DNA from: Pseudomonas sp. Leaf58
GTDB taxonomy: Bacteria; Pseudomonadota; Gammaproteobacteria; Pseudomonadales; Pseudomonadaceae
Direction: 5' to 3'
Assembly: GCF_003627215.1 (NCBI RefSeq)
Contig: NZ_CP032677.1
Coordinates: 2,919,501-2,983,500, forward strand
Length of the DNA: 64,000 nucleotides
Shown here: positions 1 to 9,020 of the stretch, one piece after another
How the letters are laid out: each line of letters begins with the position of its first letter
Position numbering within the stretch: position 1 is the stretch's first letter
The notes under the pieces: generated by a model
Seen by the model: the letters and a program-made list of their open reading frames with translations, nothing else
Told to the model about the DNA's origin: nothing
Database searches by the model: none
Translations under genes and position numbers: made by a program

Positions 1-24
1 CCCGCGCGAGCGGGCCCGGCTTTT
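1..24 (+). terminator. Possible end of an upstream terminator
   Basis: The first 14 bases form a short hairpin (CCCGC-GCGA-GCGGG), followed shortly by a four-T run. It could be the tail of a terminator belonging to a gene outside the window. The window edge cuts the context, so this is weak. Confidence 0.2.
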
Positions 25-118
25 GGTTACCAGCCTTGTAGCCGCCCGCGTTCCCTGCCCTGGCCTGTTATCATCAAGCACACAAGCATGACGATTTAAT
101 GGCAAAAGGGAAGTTTTT

Positions 119-2320
119 GTGAAGAACCTGTCAGACCACTCTCGCGTCCGGTTGGTCGCCTTGGCGAGCCTGGTGCTGGTGATCCCGCTGGGGACGCGCG
201 CCATGCTGGGTTGGTCAAACCCGCTCGGTTACCTGTCCGACCTGGCCCTTGGCAGCCTGCTGGTGTTGCTGCTGCACCGCCGGCCTTGGTGGCTGGCCCT
301 GCCCGTGCTGCTGGCGTGGGCAGCTCTGTGGGTGGCTTCAGCCGAACTGGTGAGCGCGGTAGGCCGGTTGCCCACCAGCGCCGACTTGGCGTACTTGGCG
401 GACCCGCAATTCATGGAGAATTCGACCGGCGGCGGCCTGGCCCATGCCTGGCTGCCGTGGGCCCTCGGGGACGGCCTGCTGGCTTGGCTGGCCATTGCCT
501 GGCGCAGCCGCGCTCACCGCGGCCAAGCGCTACCGCGCAAGGCCTGGGCCGTTCCACTGCTGCTGTTTGGCACCCATTGGGGCAGCCAGCAACTGGCACC
601 GTCGGACGCCGACCAATGGCGGCAATACAACCTCACCCACCAGCTGTTGTCCGCCAGTGCAGGCAATTTGCAGCGCCAGGTCGAAGGCTGGTTGGGCCAG
701 ACGCAAACCTTCACGCCGCTGCCCAGCAGTGGCCTGACCCAGTCCGACCTGCATGGCCAGCGCCTGCTGGCCGGGCCTGGCAATGCCCGCAACTTGCTGC
801 TCATCACCGTCGAAGGCATCCCCGGCGCCTACCTGCAGGCCAACCGCCAGGCCCTGCACAGCCGCTTTGACGAAAACCTGATGCCCAAGCTCAGCCAGTG
901 GGCCGAGCGCGGCATGAACACCCCCGATTACGTGCTGCACACCCACCAGACCATCCGTGGCCTGTACGCCATGCTCTGTGGTGACTACGACAAGTTGGCC
1001 AACGGCACGCCCAAGGGCGTCGAGCTGCTGACCCAGAACGAACGCAACCAGGCCTGCCTGCCGGCACAGTTGCGCCAGGCCGGCTTCACCACCCACTACC
1101 TGCAAGGCGCCGGCCTGCGTTTCATGGCCAAAGACCGCATCATGCCGCACATCGGCTTTGATGCGGTGCACGGCCTGGAGTGGTTCAGCAACCAGAACTA
1201 CCTGGATTTCCCCTGGGGCAAGGACGACCGGGCCTTCTTCGAAGGTGCGCTGGACTACGTCGGCCAGTTGCAAAAGCAGGGCCAGCCCTGGATGCTGACC
1301 CTGCTCACCGTGGGCACCCACCAGCCGTACTCGGCGCCAGCCGAATACCTCGAGCGCTTCGACACGCCTAAACAGGCGGCCGTTGCCTACCTGGACGACG
1401 CGCTCGGGGCGTTCCTCGACAACCTCGAACGCCAGGGCGTGCTCAAGGACACCCTGGTGGTGGTCACCTCCGATGAGTCCCACGGCATCGATGGTGTGCG
1501 CCTGGCCTCGTCCTGGGGCTTCAACCTCACCCTGGCCCCGGAGCAGGCGCAGCTGCCGCACATCAAGCGTGGCACCTATGGCCATGTCGACCTGGCCACC
1601 TCCCTGCTCGACTACTTTGCCCTGCCTATTCCAATGGCGCTCGGCGGCCGCTCGCTGTACCGCGACTACGACAGCGGTCGCGAAATGATCGCCTATACCA
1701 ACGGCATGTTGCGTTACCACAACGGCCAGGGCGTGTTCACCGAATGCGACTTCCAGCAGCGTTGCCGGCGTTACGCCAGCGAGGGTTTCATCGCCGACCA
1801 GGCGCGCTACCTTGGCCCCGGTGAAAACCTGCTCGGCCAGCAGATCGGTGCACTGGCCGGGGTGCTCGACCAGTCCCTGCTGCAAACGCCACTCAACCTG
1901 CGCTACCAGTTTGGCGGCCCTTCGCCGATACAGCTGCGCAAGCGCATTGACGATGACTGGGCCGACAACCTGATTGGCGCCCAGTACCTGGAAATGCCGG
2001 GGGGCTCGCATACCCGCGTGCGGGTCAAGGTACGCTCGCTGGACCCTGAGCACGCGGCCTATATCCAGCTCAAGGCCAAGCAGTTGGAGCAAGATGTGCC
2101 TTTGGGCTTGCCGGAGGAAGTGAAAGTGACCGCTGACGAGCCGCTGGAAATGGAGTTCAGCTTCGACAACCCAACCGAGCGCAAGGCGTTTTCCTTCCAT
2201 TTACTGGGCTATGGCGGTGGCCAGGTGGAAGTCAGTGACTTCAGCGTCATCACAGCGCTGCCGGGGGAAGATGAGCCGGTGGATGAACTGGTCGAAGGTC
2301 CTATCGCCCATTCGGGTTAA
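119..2320 (+). CDS. LTA synthase-family membrane sulfatase/phosphotransferase
   Basis: A 733-aa inner-membrane protein of the alkaline-phosphatase superfamily (sulfatase fold, LtaS/OpgB-like). The first ~160 residues hold several hydrophobic helices; the rest is the extracytoplasmic catalytic domain. Visible family motifs are a metal-site glutamate in LLLITVEGIPG (~residue 230), a candidate nucleophile threonine in HTHQTIRG (~275), GTHQPY (~399) and the metal motif SDESHGID (~451). Family members transfer phosphoglycerol or phosphoethanolamine to envelope glycans or lipids; the substrate here cannot be read. Start is GTG at 119, preceded by AAAGGGAAG. It stands alone, 94 bp from the next gene. 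The sulfatase fold is clear, the precise role is not. Confidence 0.85.
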   Translation: MKNLSDHSRVRLVALASLVLVIPLGTRAMLGWSNPLGYLSDLALGSLLVLLLHRRPWWLALPVLLAWAALWVASAELVSAVGRLPTSADLAYLADPQFMENSTGGGLAHAWLPWALGDGLLAWLAIAWRSRAHRGQALPRKAWAVPLLLFGTHWGSQQLAPSDADQWRQYNLTHQLLSASAGNLQRQVEGWLGQTQTFTPLPSSGLTQSDLHGQRLLAGPGNARNLLLITVEGIPGAYLQANRQALHSRFDENLMPKLSQWAERGMNTPDYVLHTHQTIRGLYAMLCGDYDKLANGTPKGVELLTQNERNQACLPAQLRQAGFTTHYLQGAGLRFMAKDRIMPHIGFDAVHGLEWFSNQNYLDFPWGKDDRAFFEGALDYVGQLQKQGQPWMLTLLTVGTHQPYSAPAEYLERFDTPKQAAVAYLDDALGAFLDNLERQGVLKDTLVVVTSDESHGIDGVRLASSWGFNLTLAPEQAQLPHIKRGTYGHVDLATSLLDYFALPIPMALGGRSLYRDYDSGREMIAYTNGMLRYHNGQGVFTECDFQQRCRRYASEGFIADQARYLGPGENLLGQQIGALAGVLDQSLLQTPLNLRYQFGGPSPIQLRKRIDDDWADNLIGAQYLEMPGGSHTRVRVKVRSLDPEHAAYIQLKAKQLEQDVPLGLPEEVKVTADEPLEMEFSFDNPTERKAFSFHLLGYGGGQVEVSDFSVITALPGEDEPVDELVEGPIAHSG

Positions 2321-2414
2321 GCACCACACCGCTCATCGCCCAGCCTGCGGAGCCTGTCGATTCAACCCTGCGCTGCTCGACTAGTGTCTGAATCCCACTT
2401 ACGGAGACAGCACC

Positions 2415-3143
2415 ATGAGCACGAGCGAAAGCAGGCACCCGGTGGTTTCCCGCAGCCAGTGGCTGGCGGCCCGACAGCAATTGTGGCTGCACGAAAAGGC
2501 CTTTACCCACCACCGCGACGCGCTGGCCGCAGCCCGTCGCGCCCTTCCATGGGTCAAGGTCGAGCGCGACTATCGCTTCCACGGAGCAGACGGCGAGCTG
2601 AGCATGGCCGACCTGTTCGCGGGGCGCAGCCAGCTGCTGGTTTACCACTTCATGTTCGCCGAGGGCTGGAGCGAAGGTTGCCCCGGTTGCTCGTTTTTGG
2701 CCGACCACTTTGACGCTGCCAACCTGCACCTGGCCCACCACGACGTGTCGTTGGTGGCGGTGTCACGGGCACCGTATGACGAATTCCAGGCCTTCCGCCG
2801 GCGCATGGGCTGGCAGTTCCCCTGGTACTCATCGAACGGCAGTGGCTTCAACGAGGACTTCGGTGTCAGTGTTGCCAGTGAGGGCCAGCGGCAATACAAC
2901 TATGAGCCATATGACGGCAGTGAAAGCGAGTTGCCCGGGTTGAGTGCGTTCTACCGTGAGCCGGATGGCAGTGTGTACCACACCTATTCAACCTATGCCC
3001 GCGGGTTGGATATCCTGGTCAACACCTACAACTTCCTCGACATTGCGCCACTGGGGCGCAACGAAAGTGGAACCATGGACTGGGTGCGGCACCATGACCG
3101 CTATGCCCAGCAGCCAGACAAGCCTCACTGCTGCCACACCTGA
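2415..3143 (+). CDS. DUF899 family thioredoxin-like protein
   Basis: A 242-aa soluble protein of the DUF899 family, which has a thioredoxin-like fold. The diagnostic stretch is the motif LLVYHFMFAEGW followed by GCPGCSF, giving a CxxC pair near residues 89-92, and then the HDVSLVAVSRAP strand. The conserved late segment with TYARGLD and the NFLD motif is also present. No signal peptide is visible. Start is ATG at 2415 with GGAGA a few bases upstream. Biochemical role is unknown; a redox or peroxide-related role is only suggested by the fold. It converges on the urease operon with a hairpin between the two. Confidence 0.85.
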   Translation: MSTSESRHPVVSRSQWLAARQQLWLHEKAFTHHRDALAAARRALPWVKVERDYRFHGADGELSMADLFAGRSQLLVYHFMFAEGWSEGCPGCSFLADHFDAANLHLAHHDVSLVAVSRAPYDEFQAFRRRMGWQFPWYSSNGSGFNEDFGVSVASEGQRQYNYEPYDGSESELPGLSAFYREPDGSVYHTYSTYARGLDILVNTYNFLDIAPLGRNESGTMDWVRHHDRYAQQPDKPHCCHT

Positions 3144-3154
3144 GTTCGTTGCCT

Positions 3155-3175
3155 TGGGGCTGCTACGCAGCCCCA
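3155..3175. terminator. Bidirectional hairpin between convergent genes
   Basis: A perfect 9-bp stem (TGGGGCTGC / GCAGCCCCA) with a TAC loop lies between the DUF899 stop (3143) and the ureG stop (3180). It can serve both strands. There is no long U-tract, so its strength as an intrinsic terminator is uncertain. Confidence 0.5.
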
Positions 3176-3179
3176 GCCT

Positions 3180-3803
3180 TCAGTTGCGTACCCCCAACAT
3201 GCCGCGCTCGACGATGAAGTCGATCACCGCCTGCAGCCCCTCGCCCTTCTTCAAGTTGCTGAAGGTCCACGGCCGCTGCGGGCGCATGCGCTGGGTATCG
3301 CTCGCCATCACTTCCAGCGAGGCCCCCACATAGGGCGCCAGGTCAGTTTTATTGATCACCAAAAAGTCCGATTTGGTAATGCCCGGGCCGCCCTTGCGCG
3401 GGATTTTCTCGCCCTCGGCCACATCGATCACGTAGATGGTCAGGTCCGCCAGCTCTGGGCTGAAGGTGGCGCTCAGGTTGTCGCCGCCGCTCTCGACGAA
3501 AATCACCTCAAGGTTGCCAAACTTGCGCGCCAGCGCTTCGACTGCCGCCAGGTTCATCGAAGCGTCTTCCCGAATCGCCGTGTGTGGGCAGCCGCCAGTT
3601 TCCACGCCAACAATGCGCTCCGGCTCCAGGGCGCCGGCTTCGGTAAGGATGCGCTGGTCTTCCTTGGTGTAAATGTCGTTGGTAACCACGGCGATCTGGT
3701 AGTGATCGCGCATGGCCTTGCACAGGGCTTCGAGCAGTGCAGTCTTGCCAGAGCCGACTGGGCCGCCGACACCGACGCGCAGGGGTTGTTGATAGCTTTG
3801 CAT
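3180..3803 (-). CDS. ureG: Urease accessory GTPase UreG
   Basis: A 207-aa SIMIBI-class GTPase that drives nickel delivery and lysine carbamylation during urease maturation, acting in a complex with UreD, UreF and UreE. The P-loop GGPVGSGKT covers residues 13-21. The metal-binding CPH motif follows in [11 protein letters not shown], and ESGGDN is typical of the family. The frame stays open far upstream, but family length (205-207 aa) and alignment put the start at the ATG at 3803, giving [11 protein letters not shown]. It is the last gene of the operon and starts 11 bp after the ureF stop. Confidence 0.96.
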   Translation of the reverse strand: MQSYQQPLRVGVGGPVGSGKTALLEALCKAMRDHYQIAVVTNDIYTKEDQRILTEAGALEPERIVGVETGGCPHTAIREDASMNLAAVEALARKFGNLEVIFVESGGDNLSATFSPELADLTIYVIDVAEGEKIPRKGGPGITKSDFLVINKTDLAPYVGASLEVMASDTQRMRPQRPWTFSNLKKGEGLQAVIDFIVERGMLGVRN

Positions 3804-3814
3804 GCAGGCAGTCC

Positions 3815-4489
3815 TCAAGAACGGAACAAACGGGTGTATTGGGTTTCGTGACGTGATGAAGCAATCGCCAACATTGGCAGGCCACCGCCGAGTTGGTCGT
3901 CGTCCAAGGCCAGCGCCTGGTCGAGGGCCGCGGGCAAACCAGCACTCAGGTCGCGCAGTAAGGTCTGGGCAGCCTGTTGGCCGAACGGCACCAGCTTGAC
4001 CCCGGCCATCACCGCGCCCTCCAGCCAGGCAAAGCCATGGCCCAAAGCCAGTTGGCGCAACGGGATAGCCCAGTGCGCAGCCAACCAAGCCATGCCGCCC
4101 AACTGGGTGAGTTCCAGGTTGGCGCGCCAGGCCGGTGCCTGGCCCAGTTGCCAACCATCGAGTAGCCGCGCCAGCGCCGCGCCGCGCTGCAGCTCTTCCA
4201 GGCGCAGCTCGGCGGTTTCGCGGTTGGCCAGCAAAAACCGGCTCCACCGCTCGAAGGCTGCAACGTCTTCGGCTTGGCAGGCGCGATACAGGCGCGCCAG
4301 CACCGGCCAGTCAAGGCCGGCCAGGGTGTCGTCGAGCTGCTCGCGCTGCCAGGCAGCGAAACCGTCTACGCCGCGTACCCAGCCCGCCTCGACCGCCCAT
4401 TCCAAGCCTTGCGAGTAGGTGAAGCCACCCACCGGCAAGCCGGGGCTGGCCAGCTGCAGCAGGCGCAGTAACGCCAGGTCGCTGTTCAT
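3815..4489 (-). CDS. ureF: Urease accessory protein UreF
   Basis: A 224-aa all-helical accessory protein that binds UreD-urease and recruits UreG for nickel insertion. The conserved N-terminal [20 protein letters not shown] block and the central [14 protein letters not shown] segment are present. The open frame extends upstream into ureJ, but the family length and the ATGA overlap with the ureJ stop place the start at 4489. The 4-nt overlap indicates translational coupling with ureJ. Confidence 0.95.
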   Translation of the reverse strand: MNSDLALLRLLQLASPGLPVGGFTYSQGLEWAVEAGWVRGVDGFAAWQREQLDDTLAGLDWPVLARLYRACQAEDVAAFERWSRFLLANRETAELRLEELQRGAALARLLDGWQLGQAPAWRANLELTQLGGMAWLAAHWAIPLRQLALGHGFAWLEGAVMAGVKLVPFGQQAAQTLLRDLSAGLPAALDQALALDDDQLGGGLPMLAIASSRHETQYTRLFRS

Positions 4490-5034
4490 CAGCCGGCCAG
4501 TACCACTGCGGCGCCGGCCAGCAGGCCGCCACCAAAGGCTTGCTGCAGGCGGCTGTGCCGACGCAACAGGCAACCCACCGCGAAACCAGCCGCCAGCAAC
4601 AGGCCGCTGACCATGACGAACCCGGCGCTGAATTGCCAGAACGCGCTTGGCGTGGCCTCCACACCATGGGCCCAGCCATGGAACAGGGCGAACACCGGCA
4701 TGGCCATGGCCAACAGCCGTTGCCGGCTGGGCAGCAGCACGGCCCCGGCAACCACCAGCAGCGACACGGCAATCAGCGTTTCCATGCCCAGCACATCGCC
4801 AAACAGGTGGCCACACACCGCGCCACCGAACATCGCTGCCAGGGTTGCCAGAGGCAGCGTCAGGCTGCGCCTGCTCAGCGCGGCGAGCACCCCGGTGCCC
4901 AACAGCATCAGCAGGTGGTCAAGGCCGGTCAACGGGTGCAGCAGGCCATCTTGCAGCGGATTGCTGTCATGCCCGGGGTGGGCAAAGGCTGGCAGCGCCA
5001 GCATCAGCAGAAACAGGGCGAAAGTCTTTTTCAT
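4489..5034 (-). CDS. ureJ: HupE/UreJ nickel permease-like protein
   Basis: A 181-aa membrane protein of the HupE/UreJ family, proposed to move nickel for urease or hydrogenase maturation. It begins with a cleavable-looking signal segment ending ALPAFAHPGH, and the HPGHD sequence after it is a typical metal-binding start. The family motifs HPLTGLDHLLMLLG and FALFHGWAHG carry conserved histidine and aspartate residues. About six hydrophobic helices can be counted. It lies between ureE and ureF and overlaps the ureF start. Nickel as substrate rests on family knowledge and context. Confidence 0.9.
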   Translation of the reverse strand: MKKTFALFLLMLALPAFAHPGHDSNPLQDGLLHPLTGLDHLLMLLGTGVLAALSRRSLTLPLATLAAMFGGAVCGHLFGDVLGMETLIAVSLLVVAGAVLLPSRQRLLAMAMPVFALFHGWAHGVEATPSAFWQFSAGFVMVSGLLLAAGFAVGCLLRRHSRLQQAFGGGLLAGAAVVLAG

Positions 5035-5051
5035 CGGTTGCTCCAGGCAGT

Positions 5052-5549
5052 TCAGGAATGGGCAGGCAGGCGCACGAACGGGTGATCGTGGCCGTGGGCA
5101 TGGCTATGGCTGTGCGGCGCGCTCTGGTAGGCACCCGCCTCAGGCTCGAACGGCGCCTGCTCGGCGTGTACGGTCAAGCCCAGGCCGCGCAGCATGTCGT
5201 CCAGCACATGGTCGTGCTGGAAGCGCAACAGGCCGGGCTCGATCTGCAGCGGCACATGGCGGTTACCCAGGTGATAGGCCGCGCGCGCCAGCAGGTGCGG
5301 GTCGGTGCAGTGCACCGTGGACACCGCTTCGGCCGCCGCCAGCACGCGGATCAGTTGGCTGCCCTCGGCATCGGCCAGCAGTTCACCGCCGCGCAGCAGG
5401 TGGCCGCGTTCGAGCAACAGCCCAGCTTCGCGGCCATCGTCGAGGGTTACCCGCAGGCGGCTCTTGATGCGGCTGTCCACATCCAAGGTGACGGTGCCAG
5501 TTTCGGCACGGGTGCCGGGCTCGGTGATACGGCGGGTCAAGACAATCAT
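5052..5549 (-). CDS. ureE: Urease accessory metallochaperone UreE
   Basis: A 165-aa nickel chaperone that donates Ni(II) to UreG during urease activation. The N-terminal domain (MIVLTRRI, then TLDVDSRIKSRLRV) and central DGREAGLLLERG segment match the family. The C-terminus is a histidine-rich nickel-binding tail (HSHSHAHGHDH). The frame is open upstream, but the ATG at 5549 gives the family's usual beginning and has AGGAGC-type ribosome binding sequence before it. It follows ureC after 10 bp. Confidence 0.95.
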   Translation of the reverse strand: MIVLTRRITEPGTRAETGTVTLDVDSRIKSRLRVTLDDGREAGLLLERGHLLRGGELLADAEGSQLIRVLAAAEAVSTVHCTDPHLLARAAYHLGNRHVPLQIEPGLLRFQHDHVLDDMLRGLGLTVHAEQAPFEPEAGAYQSAPHSHSHAHGHDHPFVRLPAHS

Positions 5550-5559
5550 CGGTGCTCCT

Positions 5560-7263
5560 TCAGAACAGGAAATAACGCTGGGCCAGCGGCAGTTCGCGGG
5601 CCGGCTCGCAAACCAGCAGCTCGCCATCGGCACGCACCTGGTAGGTCTGCGCATCCACCTCGATCAGCGGCTGCAGGGTGTTGTGCACCATGTCGGGTTT
5701 GCGCACTCGGCGGCAGCCGTGGGCCACCCCGATCAAGCTGCGCAGGTTCAGCTCCGCGGCCAGGCCACGGTCTATCGCCGCTTGCGGCAGGAAGGTCATG
5801 CGCGTGGTATGCCGCGCTGCGCCCAAGGCGCCGAACATGGGCCGGTAATGCACCGGTTGCGGCGTGGGGATGGAGCCGTTGATATCGCCCATGGGCGCGG
5901 TGACTATCATGCCGCCCTTGATCACCAGGGCCGGCTTGACCGCAAAGAACGCCGGCGCCCAGAGCACCAAGTCGGCCAGCTTGCCCACCTCCACCGAACC
6001 TACCTCGTGGCCGATGCCGTGGGTCAACGCCGGGTTGATGGTGTACTTGGCGATGTAGCGCTTGACCCGGAAGTTGTCGCTGTAGGCTGTGTCCGGCGCC
6101 AGTGGCCCGCGGCGCAGCTTCATCTGGTGGGCGACCTGCCAGGTCCGCAGCACCACCTCGCCGACCCGGCCCATGGCCTGGGAATCGGACGAGGTCATGG
6201 CAAAGGCGCCCATGTCGTGGAGGATGTCCTCGGCAGCGATGGTTTCGCGGCGGATGCGCGATTCGGCGAAGGCCACGTCCTCGGCGATGCTTGGGTCCAG
6301 GTGGTGGCAGACCATGAGCATGTCCAGGTGCTCGTCCACAGTGTTGACGGTGTATGGCAGGGTGGGGTTGGTCGAGGACGGCAAGACGTTGGCCTGCCCC
6401 GCCGCGCGAATGATGTCGGGCGCATGGCCGCCACCGGCCCCTTCGGTATGGAAGGTGTGGATGGTACGGTCGCCAATGGCCGCCAAGGTGTCTTCGATGC
6501 AGCCCGACTCGTTGAGGGTGTCGGTGTGAATCGCCACCTGGATGTCCATTTCTTCGGCCACGCCCAAGCAGCAGTCGATGGCCGCCGGTGTCGAACCCCA
6601 GTCTTCGTGCAGCTTGAGGCCAACGGCACCGGCTGCGACCTGCTCGCGCAGCGCTTCAGGGCGCGAAGCATTGCCCTTGCCCAGCAAGCCGATGTTGATC
6701 GGCAGGCTGTCGGCCGCCTGGAGCATGCGCGCCAGGTACCAAGGGCCGGGCGTGCAGGTGGTGGCGTTGGTGCCGGTGGCCGGCCCGGTGCCGCCGCCAA
6801 TGAAGGTGGTGACGCCGCTGTTCAGCGCCTCCTCCACCTGCTGCGGGCAAATGAAATGGATATGCGAGTCGACGCCACCGGCGGTGACGATCTTGCCTTC
6901 GGCCGCGATCACTTCGGTGCCGGGGCCCACCGGCACGTTGACGCCGGGCTGCACGTCGGGGTTGCCGGCCTTGCCGATCACGGCGATACGCCCGTGCTTG
7001 ATGCCGATATCGGCCTTGACGATGCCCCAGTGGTCGATGATCAGGGCATTGGTCAGGACCAAGTCCATGGCTTCGGCGGCCAGCATCTGGCCCTGGCCCA
7101 TGCCATCGCGGATAACCTTGCCGCCGCCAAACTTGACCTCTTCGCCATATACCGTGAAGTCCTTCTCCACGGCTACCCACAGCGCAGTGTCGGCCAGGCG
7201 CACGCGGTCGCCCACGGTGGGGCCGAACATGTCGGCATAGGCCCGGCGGGAAATTCGGCTCAT
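5560..7263 (-). CDS. ureC: Urease subunit alpha (catalytic)
   Basis: The 567-aa catalytic subunit that hydrolyses urea to ammonia and carbamate at a dinickel centre in the cytoplasm. The nickel and active-site motifs are intact: HIHF in [12 protein letters not shown], the carbamylated lysine in GLKLHEDWG at residue 217 (the numbering used for Klebsiella urease), HTDTLNESG, and the flap region with CHHLDPS. Full length for the family with no visible defect. The ATG at 7263 overlaps the ureB stop by 4 nt (ATGA), so the subunits are translationally coupled. Confidence 0.98.
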   Translation of the reverse strand: MSRISRRAYADMFGPTVGDRVRLADTALWVAVEKDFTVYGEEVKFGGGKVIRDGMGQGQMLAAEAMDLVLTNALIIDHWGIVKADIGIKHGRIAVIGKAGNPDVQPGVNVPVGPGTEVIAAEGKIVTAGGVDSHIHFICPQQVEEALNSGVTTFIGGGTGPATGTNATTCTPGPWYLARMLQAADSLPINIGLLGKGNASRPEALREQVAAGAVGLKLHEDWGSTPAAIDCCLGVAEEMDIQVAIHTDTLNESGCIEDTLAAIGDRTIHTFHTEGAGGGHAPDIIRAAGQANVLPSSTNPTLPYTVNTVDEHLDMLMVCHHLDPSIAEDVAFAESRIRRETIAAEDILHDMGAFAMTSSDSQAMGRVGEVVLRTWQVAHQMKLRRGPLAPDTAYSDNFRVKRYIAKYTINPALTHGIGHEVGSVEVGKLADLVLWAPAFFAVKPALVIKGGMIVTAPMGDINGSIPTPQPVHYRPMFGALGAARHTTRMTFLPQAAIDRGLAAELNLRSLIGVAHGCRRVRKPDMVHNTLQPLIEVDAQTYQVRADGELLVCEPARELPLAQRYFLF

Positions 7264-7577
7264 GCCCTGCCCTCCAGCGCGCCCATTACCTTGCCCTGGA
7301 AGCCGTACACCTCACGCTTGCCAGCGTAGGCCACCAGTTGCACGGTGCGCGCCTGGCCCGGCTCGAAGCGCACAGCGGTGCCAGCGGGGATGTCCAGGCG
7401 AAACCCCCGGGTCGGCTCGCGCTCGAACACCAGCGCCTCGTTGACTTCGTAAAAGTGATAGTGCGAACCGACTTGCACCGGCCGGTCGCCATGGTTGGCC
7501 ACGGTGACGCTGACCGTCGCGCGGCCGCTGTTCAGCTCGATGTCGCCGTCGGCGACCTGGATTTCACCTGGGATCAT
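7260..7577 (-). CDS. ureB: Urease subunit beta
   Basis: A 105-aa structural subunit of the urease trimer of trimers. The sequence starts MIPGEIQV and carries [20 protein letters not shown] and [18 protein letters not shown], all typical. The open frame reaches 7613, but MIPGEI is the family start and AGGAG sits 6 nt before the ATG at 7577, so I prefer it. It lies 19 bp after ureA and overlaps ureC. As in other proteobacteria, ureA and ureB are separate rather than fused. Confidence 0.96.
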   Translation of the reverse strand: MIPGEIQVADGDIELNSGRATVSVTVANHGDRPVQVGSHYHFYEVNEALVFEREPTRGFRLDIPAGTAVRFEPGQARTVQLVAYAGKREVYGFQGKVMGALEGRA

Positions 7578-7596
7578 GCGGGGCTCCTGGGCAGTT

Positions 7597-7899
7597 TCAG
7601 ACGATGGGGTCATGCACGGTCACCAGCTTGGTGCCATCCGGGAAGGTCGCTTCGACCTGCACGTCGTGGAGCATTTCGGCAATGCCGGGCATTACCTGCT
7701 CGCGGCTCAGTACCTCGCGCCCCAGGCTCATCAGCTCTGCCACGGTGCGGCCATCGCGGGCGCCTTCCAACACCGCAGCACTGATCAGCGCCACGGCCTC
7801 CGGGTAATTGAGCTTCAAGCCACGGGCCAGGCGCCGCTCCGCCAGCAACGCGGCGGTGAACAGCAGCAGTTTGTCTTTCTCTCTTGGGGTCAGCTCCAT
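7597..7899 (-). CDS. ureA: Urease subunit gamma
   Basis: A 100-aa subunit, exactly the family length, beginning [14 protein letters not shown] and containing [12 protein letters not shown] and ending with VTVHDPIV. It contributes to the urease core together with UreB and UreC and has no catalytic residues of its own. It starts 9 bp after the ureD stop in the operon. Confidence 0.97.
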   Translation of the reverse strand: MELTPREKDKLLLFTAALLAERRLARGLKLNYPEAVALISAAVLEGARDGRTVAELMSLGREVLSREQVMPGIAEMLHDVQVEATFPDGTKLVTVHDPIV

Positions 7900-7908
7900 G
7901 GCGCTCTC

Positions 7909-8742
7909 TCAGGTGGCCCAGATACGCGGTGGGCAAGCCGGCAGGCCAAGGACGGCCGGACGCAGCACATGCCACAGGCGTTGCAGGGTGCGTTGCAGGT
8001 GTTGGTTGTCATGGTCGAGCACGCGGATCACCAGCAGTGACCCGAGCAGGGTGGCGCCGGCCGGGTTGCCCAGGTCATCGAGCAGTTGGCGAACCTGCTC
8101 CAGCACAGCCTGGTCGGCAGGTGCCGCGCAGAAGGTAGCAAGCAGTGGGTGCCCGCCAAGCTTGGCCAGGCGCCCGCCTTCTAGGCGCAGCCGCTCGTGC
8201 AGGCCGACTTGGTCGGGCAGTTCGATGTGCAAACGGCTGTCGAGCGCCCCCTGGTCGAACCGCTCGTTCATCACCGGGCGCCCCAGGCACAAGGTTTCCC
8301 AGGCCAGCAGGCGCGCCCCTGGTTCGAGGGTGAAACGGCTGTCGAGGCTGGCGCGTGCGCCGCAAAAGAAGATGCTGTCCTGCGGCAGCCACTCCAGAGT
8401 GCTGTCGGCCGCCAGGTGAAAGCGCTGGGCCAGCCATGCGGTCGGGCCGATGCTGCGATAGAACTTGCTGGCGCCGGGCATGGTCAGCAGCGCGTGGCTG
8501 CCGGGTTCCAGGTGGACGTCCAGCTCCAGGCGGTCGCCGGCGACGATGCCACCGGGTGGGTGCAGCACATAGACATGGCACGGCGCACCTTCGGGATAGA
8601 ACGGCCGCTGCACCAAAAGAGGTCCGGAATGCCGCCACGCACCAAGGCGGGTCACATCACCGCGCCGGACGAAGCGCAACTGCAGGTGGGCGCTCCAGCC
8701 TTCAGCGTCTTGTTGTGGTTCGATCTGCTCCGCGAGCGACAT
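7909..8742 (-). CDS. ureD: Urease accessory protein UreD
   Basis: A 277-aa accessory scaffold that binds apo-urease and recruits UreF and UreG. Characteristic segments are FYPEGAPCHVYVLHPPGGIVAGD, read in two halves, and LLTMPGASKFYRS. The frame is open to 8793, but the ATG at 8742 (MSLAEQIEPQQ) gives the usual length. It is the first gene of the operon; the probable sigma-54 promoter lies about 110 bp upstream. The sequence appears intact. Confidence 0.94.
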   Translation of the reverse strand: MSLAEQIEPQQDAEGWSAHLQLRFVRRGDVTRLGAWRHSGPLLVQRPFYPEGAPCHVYVLHPPGGIVAGDRLELDVHLEPGSHALLTMPGASKFYRSIGPTAWLAQRFHLAADSTLEWLPQDSIFFCGARASLDSRFTLEPGARLLAWETLCLGRPVMNERFDQGALDSRLHIELPDQVGLHERLRLEGGRLAKLGGHPLLATFCAAPADQAVLEQVRQLLDDLGNPAGATLLGSLLVIRVLDHDNQHLQRTLQRLWHVLRPAVLGLPACPPRIWAT

Positions 8743-8848
8743 CCTGCGGCCCCTGAAATCCGTGGCCTGCTGGCCGTTTAGAGGGCAAGGCATGCACGGT
8801 TACAGCGCGCGCGGCCTGACCACTCGATCAAATTCTCAGGCTGGACAT

Positions 8849-8864
8849 AGCAGGTTGCGGGCCA
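8849..8864 (-). promoter_or_regulatory. Probable sigma-54 promoter of the urease operon
   Basis: On the minus strand the sequence TGGCCCGCAACCTGCT matches the sigma-54 consensus TGGCACGNNNNTTGCT with two mismatches; the invariant GG and GC doublets are correctly spaced. It would place the transcription start near 8838, about 95 nt before ureD. Nitrogen-regulated, NtrC-dependent urease expression is known in Pseudomonas. A possible NtrC half-site (GGTGCAC, 8930-8936) lies upstream but is weak. Confidence 0.55.
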
Positions 8865-9020
8865 ACTCTGCCGGTTAACGACGATTCAGTTTTTACCGCA
8901 GCCGCTCTGGTATCGAGCATTCAGGGGTGGGTGCACAATGCGGGGGCGCGTAGTGGCCCTGTTTCGGTGCCGGGCCGCTGTACGCAGAAACCCACAGCAC
9001 TGCGTCAACGGGTCGGCTAA

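Noticed and set aside
530..2200. 556-codon open frame on the minus strand opposite the sulfatase gene
   Set aside because: It mirrors codon positions of a GC-rich gene; no ribosome binding site and no recognisable domain.
5305..7329. 674-codon plus-strand frame opposite ureC and ureE
   Set aside because: Antisense shadow of clearly recognised urease genes; composition is typical of the reverse frame of GC-rich coding DNA.
7260..7613. Longer ureB form starting MTPSSETAQ
   Set aside because: It would overlap ureA; MIPGEI with AGGAG upstream fits the family better.
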